Source: Arthrobacter sp. FB24 (GTDB lineage Bacteria > Actinomycetota > Actinomycetes > Actinomycetales > Micrococcaceae). Taken from it: DNA of 64,000 nt. The DNA is taken from contig NC_008539.1 of NCBI RefSeq assembly GCF_000196235.1, forward strand, positions 32,489 through 96,488, read 5' to 3'. Of the stretch, positions 51,622-60,702 are shown piece after piece. Position 1 is the stretch's first letter, and the number at the start of each line of letters is the position of its first letter. The translations under genes were made by a program, and so were the position numbers. The notes under the pieces are model-generated. The model ran no database searches. It saw only the letters and a program-made list of their open reading frames with translations, and was not told the origin of the DNA.

Positions 51622-53523
51622 GTGAACGAGGACCCGGCCCCTGTCCGGCCCGGGAGCGGAAACCCCGGTCTCTGGCGCGCGATGCTGCCCTACGGCCGCC
51701 AGGTCGCCGGGCTGCTGGTCCTCGGCTCCGTGTGCGGTGTCCTGATGAACACCGCTGTTGTGCTGCCGTCGCTGCTGCTGGGACAGGCAGTGAATACGGT
51801 GGTGCAGTTCCGTGACGGGCAGGCCGACGCGGCCTCGGTCACCGCGGCGCTGGTGCTTCTGGTCGCCGGGACCCTCGCGACGGAACTGCCGCGGATCGGC
51901 AAACGCTGGTGGCTTGGCGTGTCCAGCACCCGCCTGCTCGCCAACGTTCGCTCCGATGCTCTGCGCGGGGTTCTGGCCTGGCCCGCGGACCGGCTGCACC
52001 GCGCATCAGTCGGTGACCTCATGGCCAAAATCATTGGGGACGTCGAAGTCCTCGGTCTCGGCGTCAAGGAGGTGATGATCGAAACGTGGGACACCCTGCT
52101 GTTCTCGCTGTCCTTCGCCGTGGCCATGATCCTTCTTGATCCGGGGCTGGCCCTCCTGGCACTGGTGCCCGTGCCGGCGGCGCTGGCCCTTGGCAAGGCG
52201 GCCGGCACCTGGGTATCCCGGCGCACGCTGCGGGCGAGGGAGGCTAACTCCCTGCTGACCGCTTTCGCCCAGGAGGGGCTGACGGGTCTGCGGGTGCTTC
52301 GCGTATCGGGCCGCGGGGGCGCCTACGCGAACCGCCTGCGCGCGCTGGCCGAACACCAGGCCCATGCCGAGATCGCGGCCACAAGGCTGCAATCAGCACT
52401 CGCTCCCGCTTACACGGCGCTGACCAGCGCCGGTGTCGTCGCCGTGCTGTGGGTCGGTGGCCAGCAGGTGACAGCCGGCACTCTCACCATCGGAGGCCTG
52501 GTCGCGTTCCTGACGATGTTCACGCGGTTCACCGGCCGGGCCTTCCGGATACCGCAGATGGCCAACCGCGTGCAGGCCGCCGCCGCCGCCCACACCAGAC
52601 TTGCCCCGCTGCTGGCTCCGCCGCCCCCGCAGCGAAACGAACCAAAGCACGCGGCCTGGAACCCGGCCCGGATCGCCGGACTGACCCGGCAAACAAACCC
52701 CCGGACCAGCCGGCGCGGTCCGGGAGGCGCTGCCGTGAGCGTCAGGAATCTGTCCTTCACCTACCCCGGAGCCACCGCCCCGGCACTGAAAAACGTGGAC
52801 CTGGACATTGCGCCCGGTGCGCTGGTCGCCGTGACGGGCCCGGTCGGTTCCGGCAAGACCGCATTGGCCGGGATTCTTCTTGGACTGCACCGGCCCGACC
52901 ACGGACGCGTCCGGGTGGACGGGGCCGACCCGGCCACCTGGAGCGCCGATGACCGCGCCGGGGTCGGCTACCTCCCACAAGCGCACCAGGTTTTCTCCGG
53001 CAGCATCGAACAGAACATCCTGCTCACCGACGGCTCCGACCACGCTGACAGGGAGGAACCCAGCCGTCTGAGGCAGGCCCTGCACACCGCGCAGCTCGAC
53101 GACGATCTCGCCGGGATGCCCGAGGGCACGGCCACCGGGATCGGCGAGCAAGGAGTGCGCGTCTCGGGCGGCCAACGCCAACGGATCGCGCTGGCCAGGG
53201 CGCTGGCCGCTCCGCACACACCGCCCCGGCTGCTCGTCCTGGACGATCCGTTCTCCGCCCTTGACCTGGTCACCGAAGCCGGGCTGATCACGGCACTCCG
53301 CGCCGCTGTCGGTCCGGGCGCCCCCGCGGAACGGCAGGCAACGGTGCTCCTGTGCTCGACCCGATTGGCCGCCTTCCCCGAGGCCGACCTCATCGTCGTA
53401 CTCGACGCCGGCCAGGTCCTTGAAAGCGGAACACATTCCCGGCTCCTCGCAGCCGGAGGCCTCTACGCGCGCATCTTCACGGCACAGCAGCACGTCACGG
53501 CCGCGCGGCAGGAAAAAACGTGA
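51622..53523 (+). CDS. ABC exporter half-transporter, degenerate catalytic site
   Basis: A 633-residue protein with an N-terminal six-helix membrane domain (about residues 15-320) and a C-terminal ATPase. Walker A is GPVGSGKT, the signature is VSGGQRQR and Walker B is LLVLDDPFSALD. The catalytic glutamate is replaced by aspartate, as in the degenerate half of heterodimeric exporters. GTG start 16 bases after the kinase-like gene. It should pair with the next gene product. Substrate unknown; export of chromate-stress products or a small peptide is possible. Confidence 0.85.
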   Translation: MNEDPAPVRPGSGNPGLWRAMLPYGRQVAGLLVLGSVCGVLMNTAVVLPSLLLGQAVNTVVQFRDGQADAASVTAALVLLVAGTLATELPRIGKRWWLGVSSTRLLANVRSDALRGVLAWPADRLHRASVGDLMAKIIGDVEVLGLGVKEVMIETWDTLLFSLSFAVAMILLDPGLALLALVPVPAALALGKAAGTWVSRRTLRAREANSLLTAFAQEGLTGLRVLRVSGRGGAYANRLRALAEHQAHAEIAATRLQSALAPAYTALTSAGVVAVLWVGGQQVTAGTLTIGGLVAFLTMFTRFTGRAFRIPQMANRVQAAAAAHTRLAPLLAPPPPQRNEPKHAAWNPARIAGLTRQTNPRTSRRGPGGAAVSVRNLSFTYPGATAPALKNVDLDIAPGALVAVTGPVGSGKTALAGILLGLHRPDHGRVRVDGADPATWSADDRAGVGYLPQAHQVFSGSIEQNILLTDGSDHADREEPSRLRQALHTAQLDDDLAGMPEGTATGIGEQGVRVSGGQRQRIALARALAAPHTPPRLLVLDDPFSALDLVTEAGLITALRAAVGPGAPAERQATVLLCSTRLAAFPEADLIVVLDAGQVLESGTHSRLLAAGGLYARIFTAQQHVTAARQEKT

Positions 53524-55331
53524 GCACCCACCCTGCCGTCGCCCCGCCGGCACCCGCGCTCCTGGCCCGCGAGCTGGGAGCACTGATCCGCCCCTGGCGC
53601 GCACGGATTGCAGGCGTCCTCATCTGCGTGCTCGGGGCAGCCGCGCTCAACCTCGTCCCCGCCCTGGTCCTGCGGCACATCATCGACACCGGGCTCACCC
53701 CGGCGGGCAACGCCGGCCTGGGCCCGGCCGCATGCCTCTACCTGGGCGCCCTGGTAGGCGCCGCACTGCTCACCTCAGGCTACGGCTACCTCGCTGCCAC
53801 GCTCGCCCAACTCAGCCTGGCCGAACTTCGGGGACAGCTGTTCGAACACCTGCTCCGGCTGCCAACGGCCTACCACGACCGGACCCCCATCGGGGACTCC
53901 ATCTCCAGAACCACGGCCGACGTGGAGACGATCGGCAACCTGTTTTCCTCCTCCGTGCCGACCCTGATAGGACAGACAGCCGGGCTCTCAGCCGCCGTCG
54001 CGACCATGCTTGCCCTCAGCCCCGTCCTCACCGGCGCCGTCATCATCACCATTCCTCCCATCGTGCTGCTCACCCGTCAATTCCGACGCAAAGTCCGTGA
54101 TGCCGAACGCGCCACCCGGAAAGCAGTGGGACTGGCGAATTCCCAACTGGCAGAAGACTTATCGGCGGTAGACGTCATCCGCGGTTTCGGACGCGAAGCC
54201 CTGTTCGCCAACCGGTTCCGGCTGGTCCTGCTCCAATGGCTGCAGGCCGCGAACCGATCCGTCCTCTACAGTGCGTTCTACGCCCCCATGCTGGCCACAC
54301 TCGCTGCAGTGGCCACCGCCTCACTGCTGTGGCTGGGCACCCGGAACGCATTCGATGCCTTCGGGGTGAGCGTGGGAACCCTGACCGCCTTCGTCGTGCT
54401 GTTCGCGCAATTCTTCACCCCGCTGGTGAACCTCGGGGAGGAATGGCAAAACGTTCAGGGAGCCCTCGCCGGCGCCGAACGCGTCTTCGCCGTCCTCAGG
54501 CTCCCGCCCGACCAGCCACCCCCAGGATCCGGGCCCCCGCCCACGCTCCCTGAAGGAGACATGGCGCTGGCCGTCAATGACGTCACCTTCGGCTACAGTG
54601 CCTGCCAGAGCGTGCTGCACCATGTCACACTGACCGTGCGCGCCGGAGAGCACGTGGCAGTCATCGGCCGCACCGGCGCCGGCAAATCAAGCCTCCTGTC
54701 CCTGCTGGCCGGCCTGTACCGCCCATGGTCCGGACACATCACCCTTGCCGGCTCGGACCCATGCAGCCTCGACGACACCGGCCGCCGGGCCGTGCTCGGC
54801 TACGTACCTCAAAACGTGACCCTTTTCCCCGGCACCATCGCAGAAAACATCACGCTGGAAGACCCGTCCATAACACTGCACGACATCCTGCTCGCCGCAC
54901 AACTAGCCGGAGCCGACAGCTTCATCAACACCCTGCCGCAAGGGAGCGCAACGATCATCAGCGACACCGGACACGGCAACGGAGTACAACTATCAGCCGG
55001 ACAACGACAGCTCCTCGCACTGGCCCGGGCCATGGTGGCACGCCCGAACGTCCTGCTTCTGGACGAAGCCACCGCGGTCGTGGACGGTGCCAGCGATTCG
55101 GCATTCCGCGAAGCCCTGCGCACACGTGTCATTCCGACCGGAACCGCAGTGCTCACCGTCGCCCATCGGCTCGTCACCGCCAGGGAAGCGGACCGCGTGA
55201 TCGTGATCGACGCCGGCCGAATCATCGAACAGGGAACACCCTCCGAGCTGCTCGCCGCCGGAGGCAGATTCGCCGACCTCGTCACCCTCGAAGAAGCCGG
55301 ATGGGACTGGAGAGAGCAGCCCGATCGCTAA
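53520..55331 (+). CDS. ABC exporter half-transporter, canonical site
   Basis: A 603-residue partner of the preceding half-transporter. The membrane domain occupies residues 20-330 and the ATPase follows, with Walker A GRTGAGKSS, the signature LSAGQRQLLAL and Walker B VLLLDEATAVVD bearing the catalytic glutamate. Start and upstream stop overlap (GTGA). One degenerate and one canonical site mark a heterodimeric type IV exporter. It ends the operon that begins with mqo. Confidence 0.87.
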   Translation: MSTHPAVAPPAPALLARELGALIRPWRARIAGVLICVLGAAALNLVPALVLRHIIDTGLTPAGNAGLGPAACLYLGALVGAALLTSGYGYLAATLAQLSLAELRGQLFEHLLRLPTAYHDRTPIGDSISRTTADVETIGNLFSSSVPTLIGQTAGLSAAVATMLALSPVLTGAVIITIPPIVLLTRQFRRKVRDAERATRKAVGLANSQLAEDLSAVDVIRGFGREALFANRFRLVLLQWLQAANRSVLYSAFYAPMLATLAAVATASLLWLGTRNAFDAFGVSVGTLTAFVVLFAQFFTPLVNLGEEWQNVQGALAGAERVFAVLRLPPDQPPPGSGPPPTLPEGDMALAVNDVTFGYSACQSVLHHVTLTVRAGEHVAVIGRTGAGKSSLLSLLAGLYRPWSGHITLAGSDPCSLDDTGRRAVLGYVPQNVTLFPGTIAENITLEDPSITLHDILLAAQLAGADSFINTLPQGSATIISDTGHGNGVQLSAGQRQLLALARAMVARPNVLLLDEATAVVDGASDSAFREALRTRVIPTGTAVLTVAHRLVTAREADRVIVIDAGRIIEQGTPSELLAAGGRFADLVTLEEAGWDWREQPDR

Positions 55332-55387
55332 TCGTCACCGGAATTCACCGACCCCGCTTAGCCATTCGATGCCCGCCGGCAGCTCCA

Positions 55388-55596
55388 TGCTGCGCCGCCA
55401 CAACATCCAGAACCCGTCCTGTGGACACCCGCCGACATCATCCACGAATCCGACATCGACGACCAACGCTTCAACGCCCCCGCAGCACCCGGCCTGGACA
55501 TCATCATCCCCGGACTGTCCATGACCCTGAACGACGAACAGACCGTGGCCCTGTGCGGACCCGTCCAGGACGGACTCGACGACTCCCTCGAATGAT
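55388..55596 (+). pseudogene. ChrB C-terminal remnant
   Basis: Reading across frames gives LRRHNIQ, then PVLWTPADIIHESDIDDQRF and APGLDIIIPGLSMTLNDEQT, matching residues 65-135 of the intact ChrB-C at 48543-48974. There is no start, and the frame is broken near the beginning. It lies directly after the ABC operon and shows that this block was built by duplication. Confidence 0.7.
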
Positions 55597-55670
55597 CCCC
55601 CCTCCCCGGCAGGGAACCCTCCTGACCGGGCGCCCTCCGGGCGGTGCCGCCCGGTCAGGAACCGCCGGAA

Positions 55671-55690
55671 CGCATACACATGTGCGCAAA
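55671..55690. promoter_or_regulatory. Candidate ArsR-type site before hisD
   Basis: CGCATACACATGTGCGCAAA has a CACATGTG palindromic core and shares ATGTGCGCA with the promoter of the ArsR gene at 57661. It lies about 75 bases before the hisD start and may bind the same regulator. Confidence 0.4.
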
Positions 55691-55761
55691 TGGCTTAGTA
55701 TTGCGGATCGGGGCAGATGCGCCGAACGTCGCGCAAGGCTGAGCCTAAAGGGAGAACACCG

Positions 55762-57084
55762 GTGCAGGTAATTGACCTGAGACACGATGTCGGACGGGTG
55801 CGTGAGCGGCTCCCGCGGGCGGAATTTGACCTGCGCGCAGCTACCGCGGCAGCCGCCCCGGTCGTTGAGGATGTGCGCACCCGTGGACTCGACGCCGTCC
55901 TGGACGCGACCCGAAAGTTCGACGGACTCGACCTGAAGACCGTCAGAGTCCCCCCGGAGGAGCTTCAGCGGGCCCTGGACGCCCTGCCCCCGGCCGTCCG
56001 GCACGCCCTGGACACGTCAATTGACAGGGCACGGAAGGTCCACCGTGACCAGATGCCCGCCCCGGTCTCCACGCAGCTGGCCGGGTCCTCCACGGTTTCC
56101 TACTCTTGGCTGCCGGTCGCCCGGGTGGGTCTTTACGCTCCCGGAGGCCTGGCCGCCTACGCGTCCAGCGTGGTGATGAACGTGGTCCCAGCCCAGACGG
56201 CCGGAGTGGTCTCCCTCGCGGTCTGTTCCCCGCCCCAACCCGATACCGGGTGGCCGGCCGCGCCGGTAATGGCCGCCTGCGCGGCCCTGGGCGTGAGCGA
56301 GGTTTACGCGGTGGGTGGGGCCCAGGCGATCGCGATGCTCGCCTACCGCGCGGCGGCTCCGGACGGGGCGATGGTCTGCCAGCCGGCCGATGTGGTGACG
56401 GGACCCGGCAACATCTACGTCGCCGCGGCCAAGCGCATCGTCCAGGGCGACGTCGGGATCGACTCCGAAGCGGGCCCGACCGAAATCATGATTCAGGCCG
56501 ACGGGAACGCGGACCCGGCATATGTGGCGGCGGATCTGCTGAGCCAGGCCGAACACGAACCCGGCGCCGCCGCTTTGCTCGTCACCCCCTCCGAGGAGCT
56601 CATCCGAAATGTCCAGCGGGAACTGCGGGCACGGCTGGCCGCAACCAGGCATTCCTCCCGTGCCGGCCGCGCGCTGGAAGGCAGGCAGTCCGCCCTGGTC
56701 CTGGTCCGTGACCTTGAACAGGGACTTGAGGTCGTCAATGACTACGCCGCGGAGCATCTTGAGATCCTGACCCGGAATGCCCTCGAGCTCGCCGGACAGG
56801 TCACCGCCGCCGGCGCGATCTTCGTCGGCCCCTGGTCCCCGGTGTCCCTCCGCGATTACTGCGCAGGATCAAACCATGTTCTTCCCACCTCCGGGAATGC
56901 CCGGCATGCCTCCGGGCTCTCCGTCTACACGTTTCTGTGCGGCGTTCAGACCATCCACTACGACCGGGCCGGCCTGGCACAGGTCGCCGGCGACGTCGTC
57001 GCCTTCTCCGGGGCCGAAGACCTGCCCGCGCACGGGGAAGCCGTCCTTGCCCGCATACCCGATGCCGCCCGCAGTGACCTCTGA
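55762..57084 (+). CDS. hisD: Histidinol dehydrogenase
   Basis: A zinc enzyme catalysing the last two oxidations of histidine synthesis. The 440-residue protein has DYAAEHLEI with catalytic E331-H332, zinc ligands Q262 and H265 in SQAEHEPG, and the GSNHVLPTSGNARHASG segment near the C terminus. The GTG at 55762 was chosen because a ribosome site precedes it. An isolated hisD without other his genes among metal genes suggests a stress-linked role (for example supplying histidine as a Ni/Co ligand); this is inference. The HesB-like gene overlaps its end. Confidence 0.9.
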   Translation: MQVIDLRHDVGRVRERLPRAEFDLRAATAAAAPVVEDVRTRGLDAVLDATRKFDGLDLKTVRVPPEELQRALDALPPAVRHALDTSIDRARKVHRDQMPAPVSTQLAGSSTVSYSWLPVARVGLYAPGGLAAYASSVVMNVVPAQTAGVVSLAVCSPPQPDTGWPAAPVMAACAALGVSEVYAVGGAQAIAMLAYRAAAPDGAMVCQPADVVTGPGNIYVAAAKRIVQGDVGIDSEAGPTEIMIQADGNADPAYVAADLLSQAEHEPGAAALLVTPSEELIRNVQRELRARLAATRHSSRAGRALEGRQSALVLVRDLEQGLEVVNDYAAEHLEILTRNALELAGQVTAAGAIFVGPWSPVSLRDYCAGSNHVLPTSGNARHASGLSVYTFLCGVQTIHYDRAGLAQVAGDVVAFSGAEDLPAHGEAVLARIPDAARSDL

Positions 57085-57559
57085 GCGGCGGGAGAGGAGT
57101 GCCGGCACCAGGAAGAAACCGCCGGTCAGTGCCGTCACGCCCTCGGGCGCCCGGTTCCTCCTCACCGCCGACGCCCTGGAAATGATCCTGGTCTTCGGCG
57201 GGACACTCCACTGCTACCGGGGGGCCGGAGGCTGCCGCAAACAGGGCCTGTACTTTTCCCGTACACGTCCCAAAAAGGCGCTGGACTGCCGGCTCCTGCC
57301 CGAACACTCGGACGGCGACCAGGGTACGGGCGCCACGGAGCGGCAGGACATAGCGGTCAGCGTCAGCGCCGATCTCGCGCCCGCGCTCGACGGTGCCGTC
57401 CTGGACTTCGGCAACTACAACGGCATTCAACGCTTCGTCTGGACCACCCTGCCCGGGGTCAAAGGACCCTCCTGCACCTGCCTGCGGTCCGTCGGCCCAC
57501 CGGCCGGGAAACGGTCGCCATGCCTGGATGACCGGCGCATCGGCCTCACCGACCTATAG
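57062..57559 (+). CDS. HesB/IscA-like protein
   Basis: A 165-residue protein with an A-type Fe-S carrier layout: CYRGAGGCRKQGLYFSR in the first half and SVSADLAPALDGAVLDFG, then LPGVKGPSCTCLRS near the end, giving the conserved cysteines (GC and CTC). The N terminus is basic. It overlaps hisD by about 20 bases and is co-translated. It could carry or repair Fe-S clusters under metal stress. The family similarity is moderate and the role is uncertain. Confidence 0.6.
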   Translation: MPPAVTSERRERSAGTRKKPPVSAVTPSGARFLLTADALEMILVFGGTLHCYRGAGGCRKQGLYFSRTRPKKALDCRLLPEHSDGDQGTGATERQDIAVSVSADLAPALDGAVLDFGNYNGIQRFVWTTLPGVKGPSCTCLRSVGPPAGKRSPCLDDRRIGLTDL

Positions 57560-57640
57560 AAACGCCCGGCCCCACGCGGAGCGGACAACCCGGACCGCGC
57601 GGCTTCGCCGCAGAGCGTGAGAGCGGTGACACACGATTCA

Positions 57641-57658
57641 GCACATGCCATAATGTGC
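57641..57658. promoter_or_regulatory. Candidate operator before the ArsR-CDF unit
   Basis: GCACAT-GCCATA-ATGTGC is a perfect 6-base inverted repeat ending two bases before the ATG of the ArsR gene. It shares ATGTGCGCA with the hisD promoter. Confidence 0.5.
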
Positions 57659-57660
57659 GC

Positions 57661-58026
57661 ATGGATGCAGATATGAAAGTATGCGGCCGGGATCCCGACA
57701 GCCGATTCGTCGACCTTGCCGCCGAAGTCTTCGCCATGCTCGCCGACGCCACCCGCGTACGCATCATCCTGGCCCTGCGCGACGGCGAACTGTCGGTAAA
57801 CCACCTAGCCGACATTGTCGACAAGACCCCCGCAGCGGTCTCCCAGCACCTGGCCAAGATGCGCCTGGCCCGATTTGTCGCCACACGCCAGGACGGCACC
57901 CGCGTGTTCTACCGCCTCGAGGATGACCATGCCCGCCACCTCGTGACCGAAGCGATTCTTCAGGCCGAGCATTCCCTCGACGGCACGCCGCGCCACCACC
58001 ACTCCGGAAGCAGGACGACCCCATGA
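57661..58026 (+). CDS. ArsR/SmtB-family sensor (NmtR/CzrA-like)
   Basis: A 121-residue winged-helix repressor. The recognition region is TPAAVSQHLAKMRLARFVAT. The last helix has DDHARHLVTEAILQAEH, matching the D-x-H...H-x-x-H alpha-5 metal site of Zn/Ni/Co sensors, and a His-rich tail (PRHHHSG) follows, so Ni, Co or Zn rather than Cd is expected. Its stop overlaps the ATG of the CDF gene. It probably controls the CDF and perhaps hisD through similar palindromes. Confidence 0.87.
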   Translation: MDADMKVCGRDPDSRFVDLAAEVFAMLADATRVRIILALRDGELSVNHLADIVDKTPAAVSQHLAKMRLARFVATRQDGTRVFYRLEDDHARHLVTEAILQAEHSLDGTPRHHHSGSRTTP

Positions 58027-59360
58027 GCAACCCGCACCAGCACCCCCACACGCACGACCACGACGACCCGGCGGGGCACGAAAACCCCGGTCCCGGAGAG
58101 CCCCACGACGGCCATGATCCTCGCCACGCCGACCATGCCCACCCCCATCCCCATCCCGACGAGGGGCACTCCCACGCCGACCATGCCCACCCCCATCCCC
58201 ATCCCGACGAGGGGCACTCCCACGCCGACGGCGACCACCGCCACGCCCATCCGCATGAAGAGCACTCCCACGCGGACGGTGGCCATGCCCACCCCCATGA
58301 CGGGAACTCTCACGCCGACGGCGGCCACGGCCATGCCCACCCCACCGGGATCAAGGGATTCTTTTACGGACTCTTCGTCCCGCACAGCCATGACGCCTCG
58401 GATTCGATCGACGACGCCCTGGAGGCCAGCACCGAGGGCATCCGGGCCCTGAAAATCAGTCTCTTCATCCTGCTCGGCACCACTCTTCTGCAGCTGATCG
58501 TTGTCCTCTTCAGCGGATCTGTGGCGTTGCTCGCCGACACCATCCACAACTTCTCCGATGCCCTGACAGCGTTGCCCCTGTGGGTTGCGTTCATTCTCGG
58601 CCGGCGGGCCGCCAGCCGCCGCCACACCTACGGCTACGGCAAGTCCGAAGACCTGGCCGGACTCTTCATCGTCGCCGTCGTCGCCCTCTCTGCGGTCGTT
58701 GCCGCCTGGCAATCCATCGACCGGCTTTTCCATCCGCATCCACTGGAGAATCTCTGGTGGGTGGTGGCCGCGGGCCTCGTGGGCTTTATCGGCAACGAGG
58801 CGGTTGCGGTTTACCGCATCCGGGTCGGGCAGAAGATCGGCTCCGCCGCACTCGTCGCCGACGGGGTCCACGCACGCACCGACGGATTCACCTCCCTCGC
58901 CGTTGTCGTCGGCGCCGGCGGCGTCATGCTGGGATTCCCCCTGGCCGACCCGATCGTCGGCCTGCTGATCTCCGTCGCCATCATCATCCTGCTCTGGGGC
59001 ACCGTCCGCAGCATCGGCCGCCGGCTCATGGACGGCATCGAACCCGAACTGCTGGACCGCGCCCAGACCGCCCTGGAAAGAACACCCGGCGTTCTCTCCG
59101 TCCCCAGGCTGCAGCTGCGGTGGGTCGGACACCGCCTCCAAGGAGCGGCCACCATCATGGTCGCCAACACCTCCCTGGCCGAGGCGGAAAAGGTCATCGC
59201 GCAGGCCGAAACCAGCCTGGCCGCCGCGCTGCCCAACCTTGACGACATGCCCATCCGCGCCATCAGCGGCACCCCCGCCACCTCCGGCGCGCCGTCCCAA
59301 ACACCGCCGCCGCATGCACATCCGGGCCAGGGCAGTCACGGGTGGGAACACCGGCCCTGA
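58023..59360 (+). CDS. czcD: CDF cation exporter with long His-rich N terminus
   Basis: A 445-residue cation diffusion facilitator. The first 110 residues are almost entirely His/Asp/Gly/Pro, including a duplicated 16-residue unit (HADHAHPHPHPDEGHS). The membrane part has LLADTIHNFSDALTALPLW and LVADGVHARTDGFTSL, with the Asp/His pairs of the transport site, and a CTD follows. His-rich CDFs usually export Zn, Co or Ni. It is coupled to the ArsR gene. The long His region is probably a metal buffer or sensor. The symbol is approximate. Confidence 0.87.
   Translation: MSNPHQHPHTHDHDDPAGHENPGPGEPHDGHDPRHADHAHPHPHPDEGHSHADHAHPHPHPDEGHSHADGDHRHAHPHEEHSHADGGHAHPHDGNSHADGGHGHAHPTGIKGFFYGLFVPHSHDASDSIDDALEASTEGIRALKISLFILLGTTLLQLIVVLFSGSVALLADTIHNFSDALTALPLWVAFILGRRAASRRHTYGYGKSEDLAGLFIVAVVALSAVVAAWQSIDRLFHPHPLENLWWVVAAGLVGFIGNEAVAVYRIRVGQKIGSAALVADGVHARTDGFTSLAVVVGAGGVMLGFPLADPIVGLLISVAIIILLWGTVRSIGRRLMDGIEPELLDRAQTALERTPGVLSVPRLQLRWVGHRLQGAATIMVANTSLAEAEKVIAQAETSLAAALPNLDDMPIRAISGTPATSGAPSQTPPPHAHPGQGSHGWEHRP
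58125..58220 (+). repeat. 48-bp tandem repeat in the CDF gene
   Basis: Two identical 48-base units (58125-58172 and 58173-58220) encode HADHAHPHPHPDEGHS twice, and a diverged third unit follows. Such repeats may vary in number by slippage. Confidence 0.85.
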
Positions 59361-59395
59361 CCGCGGAACCGTGCGGGGGCGAAAGTCGACTAAGG

Positions 59396-59425
59396 TAAGT
59401 GCATAGACGCGCACGTATGCACTTA
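59396..59425. promoter_or_regulatory. Perfect operator before the MFS-ArsR operon
   Basis: TAAGTGCATA (59396-59405) and TATGCACTTA (59416-59425) are perfect inverted repeats separated by 10 bases, 15 bases before the MFS start. It is the expected site for the ArsR protein encoded at 60686. Confidence 0.65.
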
Positions 59426-59439
59426 AGAGAGTTGGCCTG

Positions 59440-60702
59440 ATGTTAGCGGTTCTGCGGAATGTGACCTACCGGCGGCTGTTCGCCGCCCAGATCGTGGCCC
59501 TGGTCGGCACCGGCCTGCTCACGGTGGCTCTCGGGCTGCTGGCCTATGACCTGGCCGGCTCGAACGCCGGGGCGGTCCTGGGCACGGCCCTGACGATCAA
59601 GATGCTGGCCTACGTGGGTCTGGCCCCGGTGATCAACGCGCTGGTGGCGCGGCTGCCGAAGAAGCCGGTGCTGATCGGGGCGGACCTGATCCGTGCGGCG
59701 ATGGCACTGTGCCTGCCCTTCATCACCGACACCTGGCAGATCTACGTCGTGATCTTCCTGCTGCAGTCCGCCTCCGCGACCTTCACCCCGGCCTTCCAGT
59801 CACTGATCCCCACCATCTTGAAGGACGAGCGGGACTACACGCGCGCATTGTCCCTCTCCAGGCTGGCCTACGACATGGAAGCCCTGGTCAGCCCGGCCCT
59901 TGCGGCCCTGCTGCTGACGCTGATCAGCTACAACAACCTGTTCATCGGCACCGTTGCCGGCTTCCTGTTCTCGGCCTTCATGGTCACCATCACGGTCCTG
60001 CCCCGGATTTCCGCCCCGGCGGGGCCGCAGACGTCCCTGTGGCACCGGACCACACTGGGCACACGGATCTTCTGGCGCAACCGGCGCCTGCGGTCCCTGC
60101 TGGCCCTGAACCTCGTGGTAGCAGCCCCGACCGCACTGGTGCTCGTCAACACCGTGGTCTACGTCCGTGACGTCCTACACCGCCCCGACACCGACCTGGC
60201 CTTGGCCCTGGCCTGCTTCGGTGTCGGTTCAATGATCGTCGCCCTGTCCGCGCCCCGGGTCCTGGACCGCTTCGGGGACCGTGCCGTGATGCTCACCGGC
60301 GCCGCACTGATCCCTGCCGTGCTGGCCGGCGCCGCACTCCTGACCTTCCTGGGCGTCGGTGGTGCGGGGTGGTGGCTGCTGCTGGGGCTGTGGTTCCTGC
60401 TCGGTGCGACGAACTCCACGATCCTCACGCCCTCCTCCCGGCTGCTGCGCGATGCCTCCACCGAGGAAACCCGCCCCTACGTATTCACCGCACAATTCTC
60501 CCTCTCCCACGCCTGCTACATCCTGACCTACCCGCTGGCCGGCTGGATCGGGGCGATGGCCGGTTTGGGCTGGGCTGCGCTTGCGCTGACAATTATTGCG
60601 ATGATAGGCAGTGCAGGTGCATTCCTGTCCTGGCCACGGCACACCGCCGCGGCATCCCAGGAACCAGCCACAGAGGAGCAGACCGTTGAGCAGCCGGCCT
60701 AG
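59440..60702 (+). CDS. MFS transporter
   Basis: A 420-residue major facilitator protein with about eleven or twelve hydrophobic helices and the segment PVINALVARLPKKPVLIGADL between helices 2 and 3. It resembles MFS exporters regulated by ArsR-type proteins in actinobacteria, often annotated as metal or drug efflux. The perfect palindrome at 59396-59425 precedes it, and an ArsR gene overlaps its end. The substrate is unknown. Confidence 0.85.
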   Translation: MLAVLRNVTYRRLFAAQIVALVGTGLLTVALGLLAYDLAGSNAGAVLGTALTIKMLAYVGLAPVINALVARLPKKPVLIGADLIRAAMALCLPFITDTWQIYVVIFLLQSASATFTPAFQSLIPTILKDERDYTRALSLSRLAYDMEALVSPALAALLLTLISYNNLFIGTVAGFLFSAFMVTITVLPRISAPAGPQTSLWHRTTLGTRIFWRNRRLRSLLALNLVVAAPTALVLVNTVVYVRDVLHRPDTDLALALACFGVGSMIVALSAPRVLDRFGDRAVMLTGAALIPAVLAGAALLTFLGVGGAGWWLLLGLWFLLGATNSTILTPSSRLLRDASTEETRPYVFTAQFSLSHACYILTYPLAGWIGAMAGLGWAALALTIIAMIGSAGAFLSWPRHTAAASQEPATEEQTVEQPA

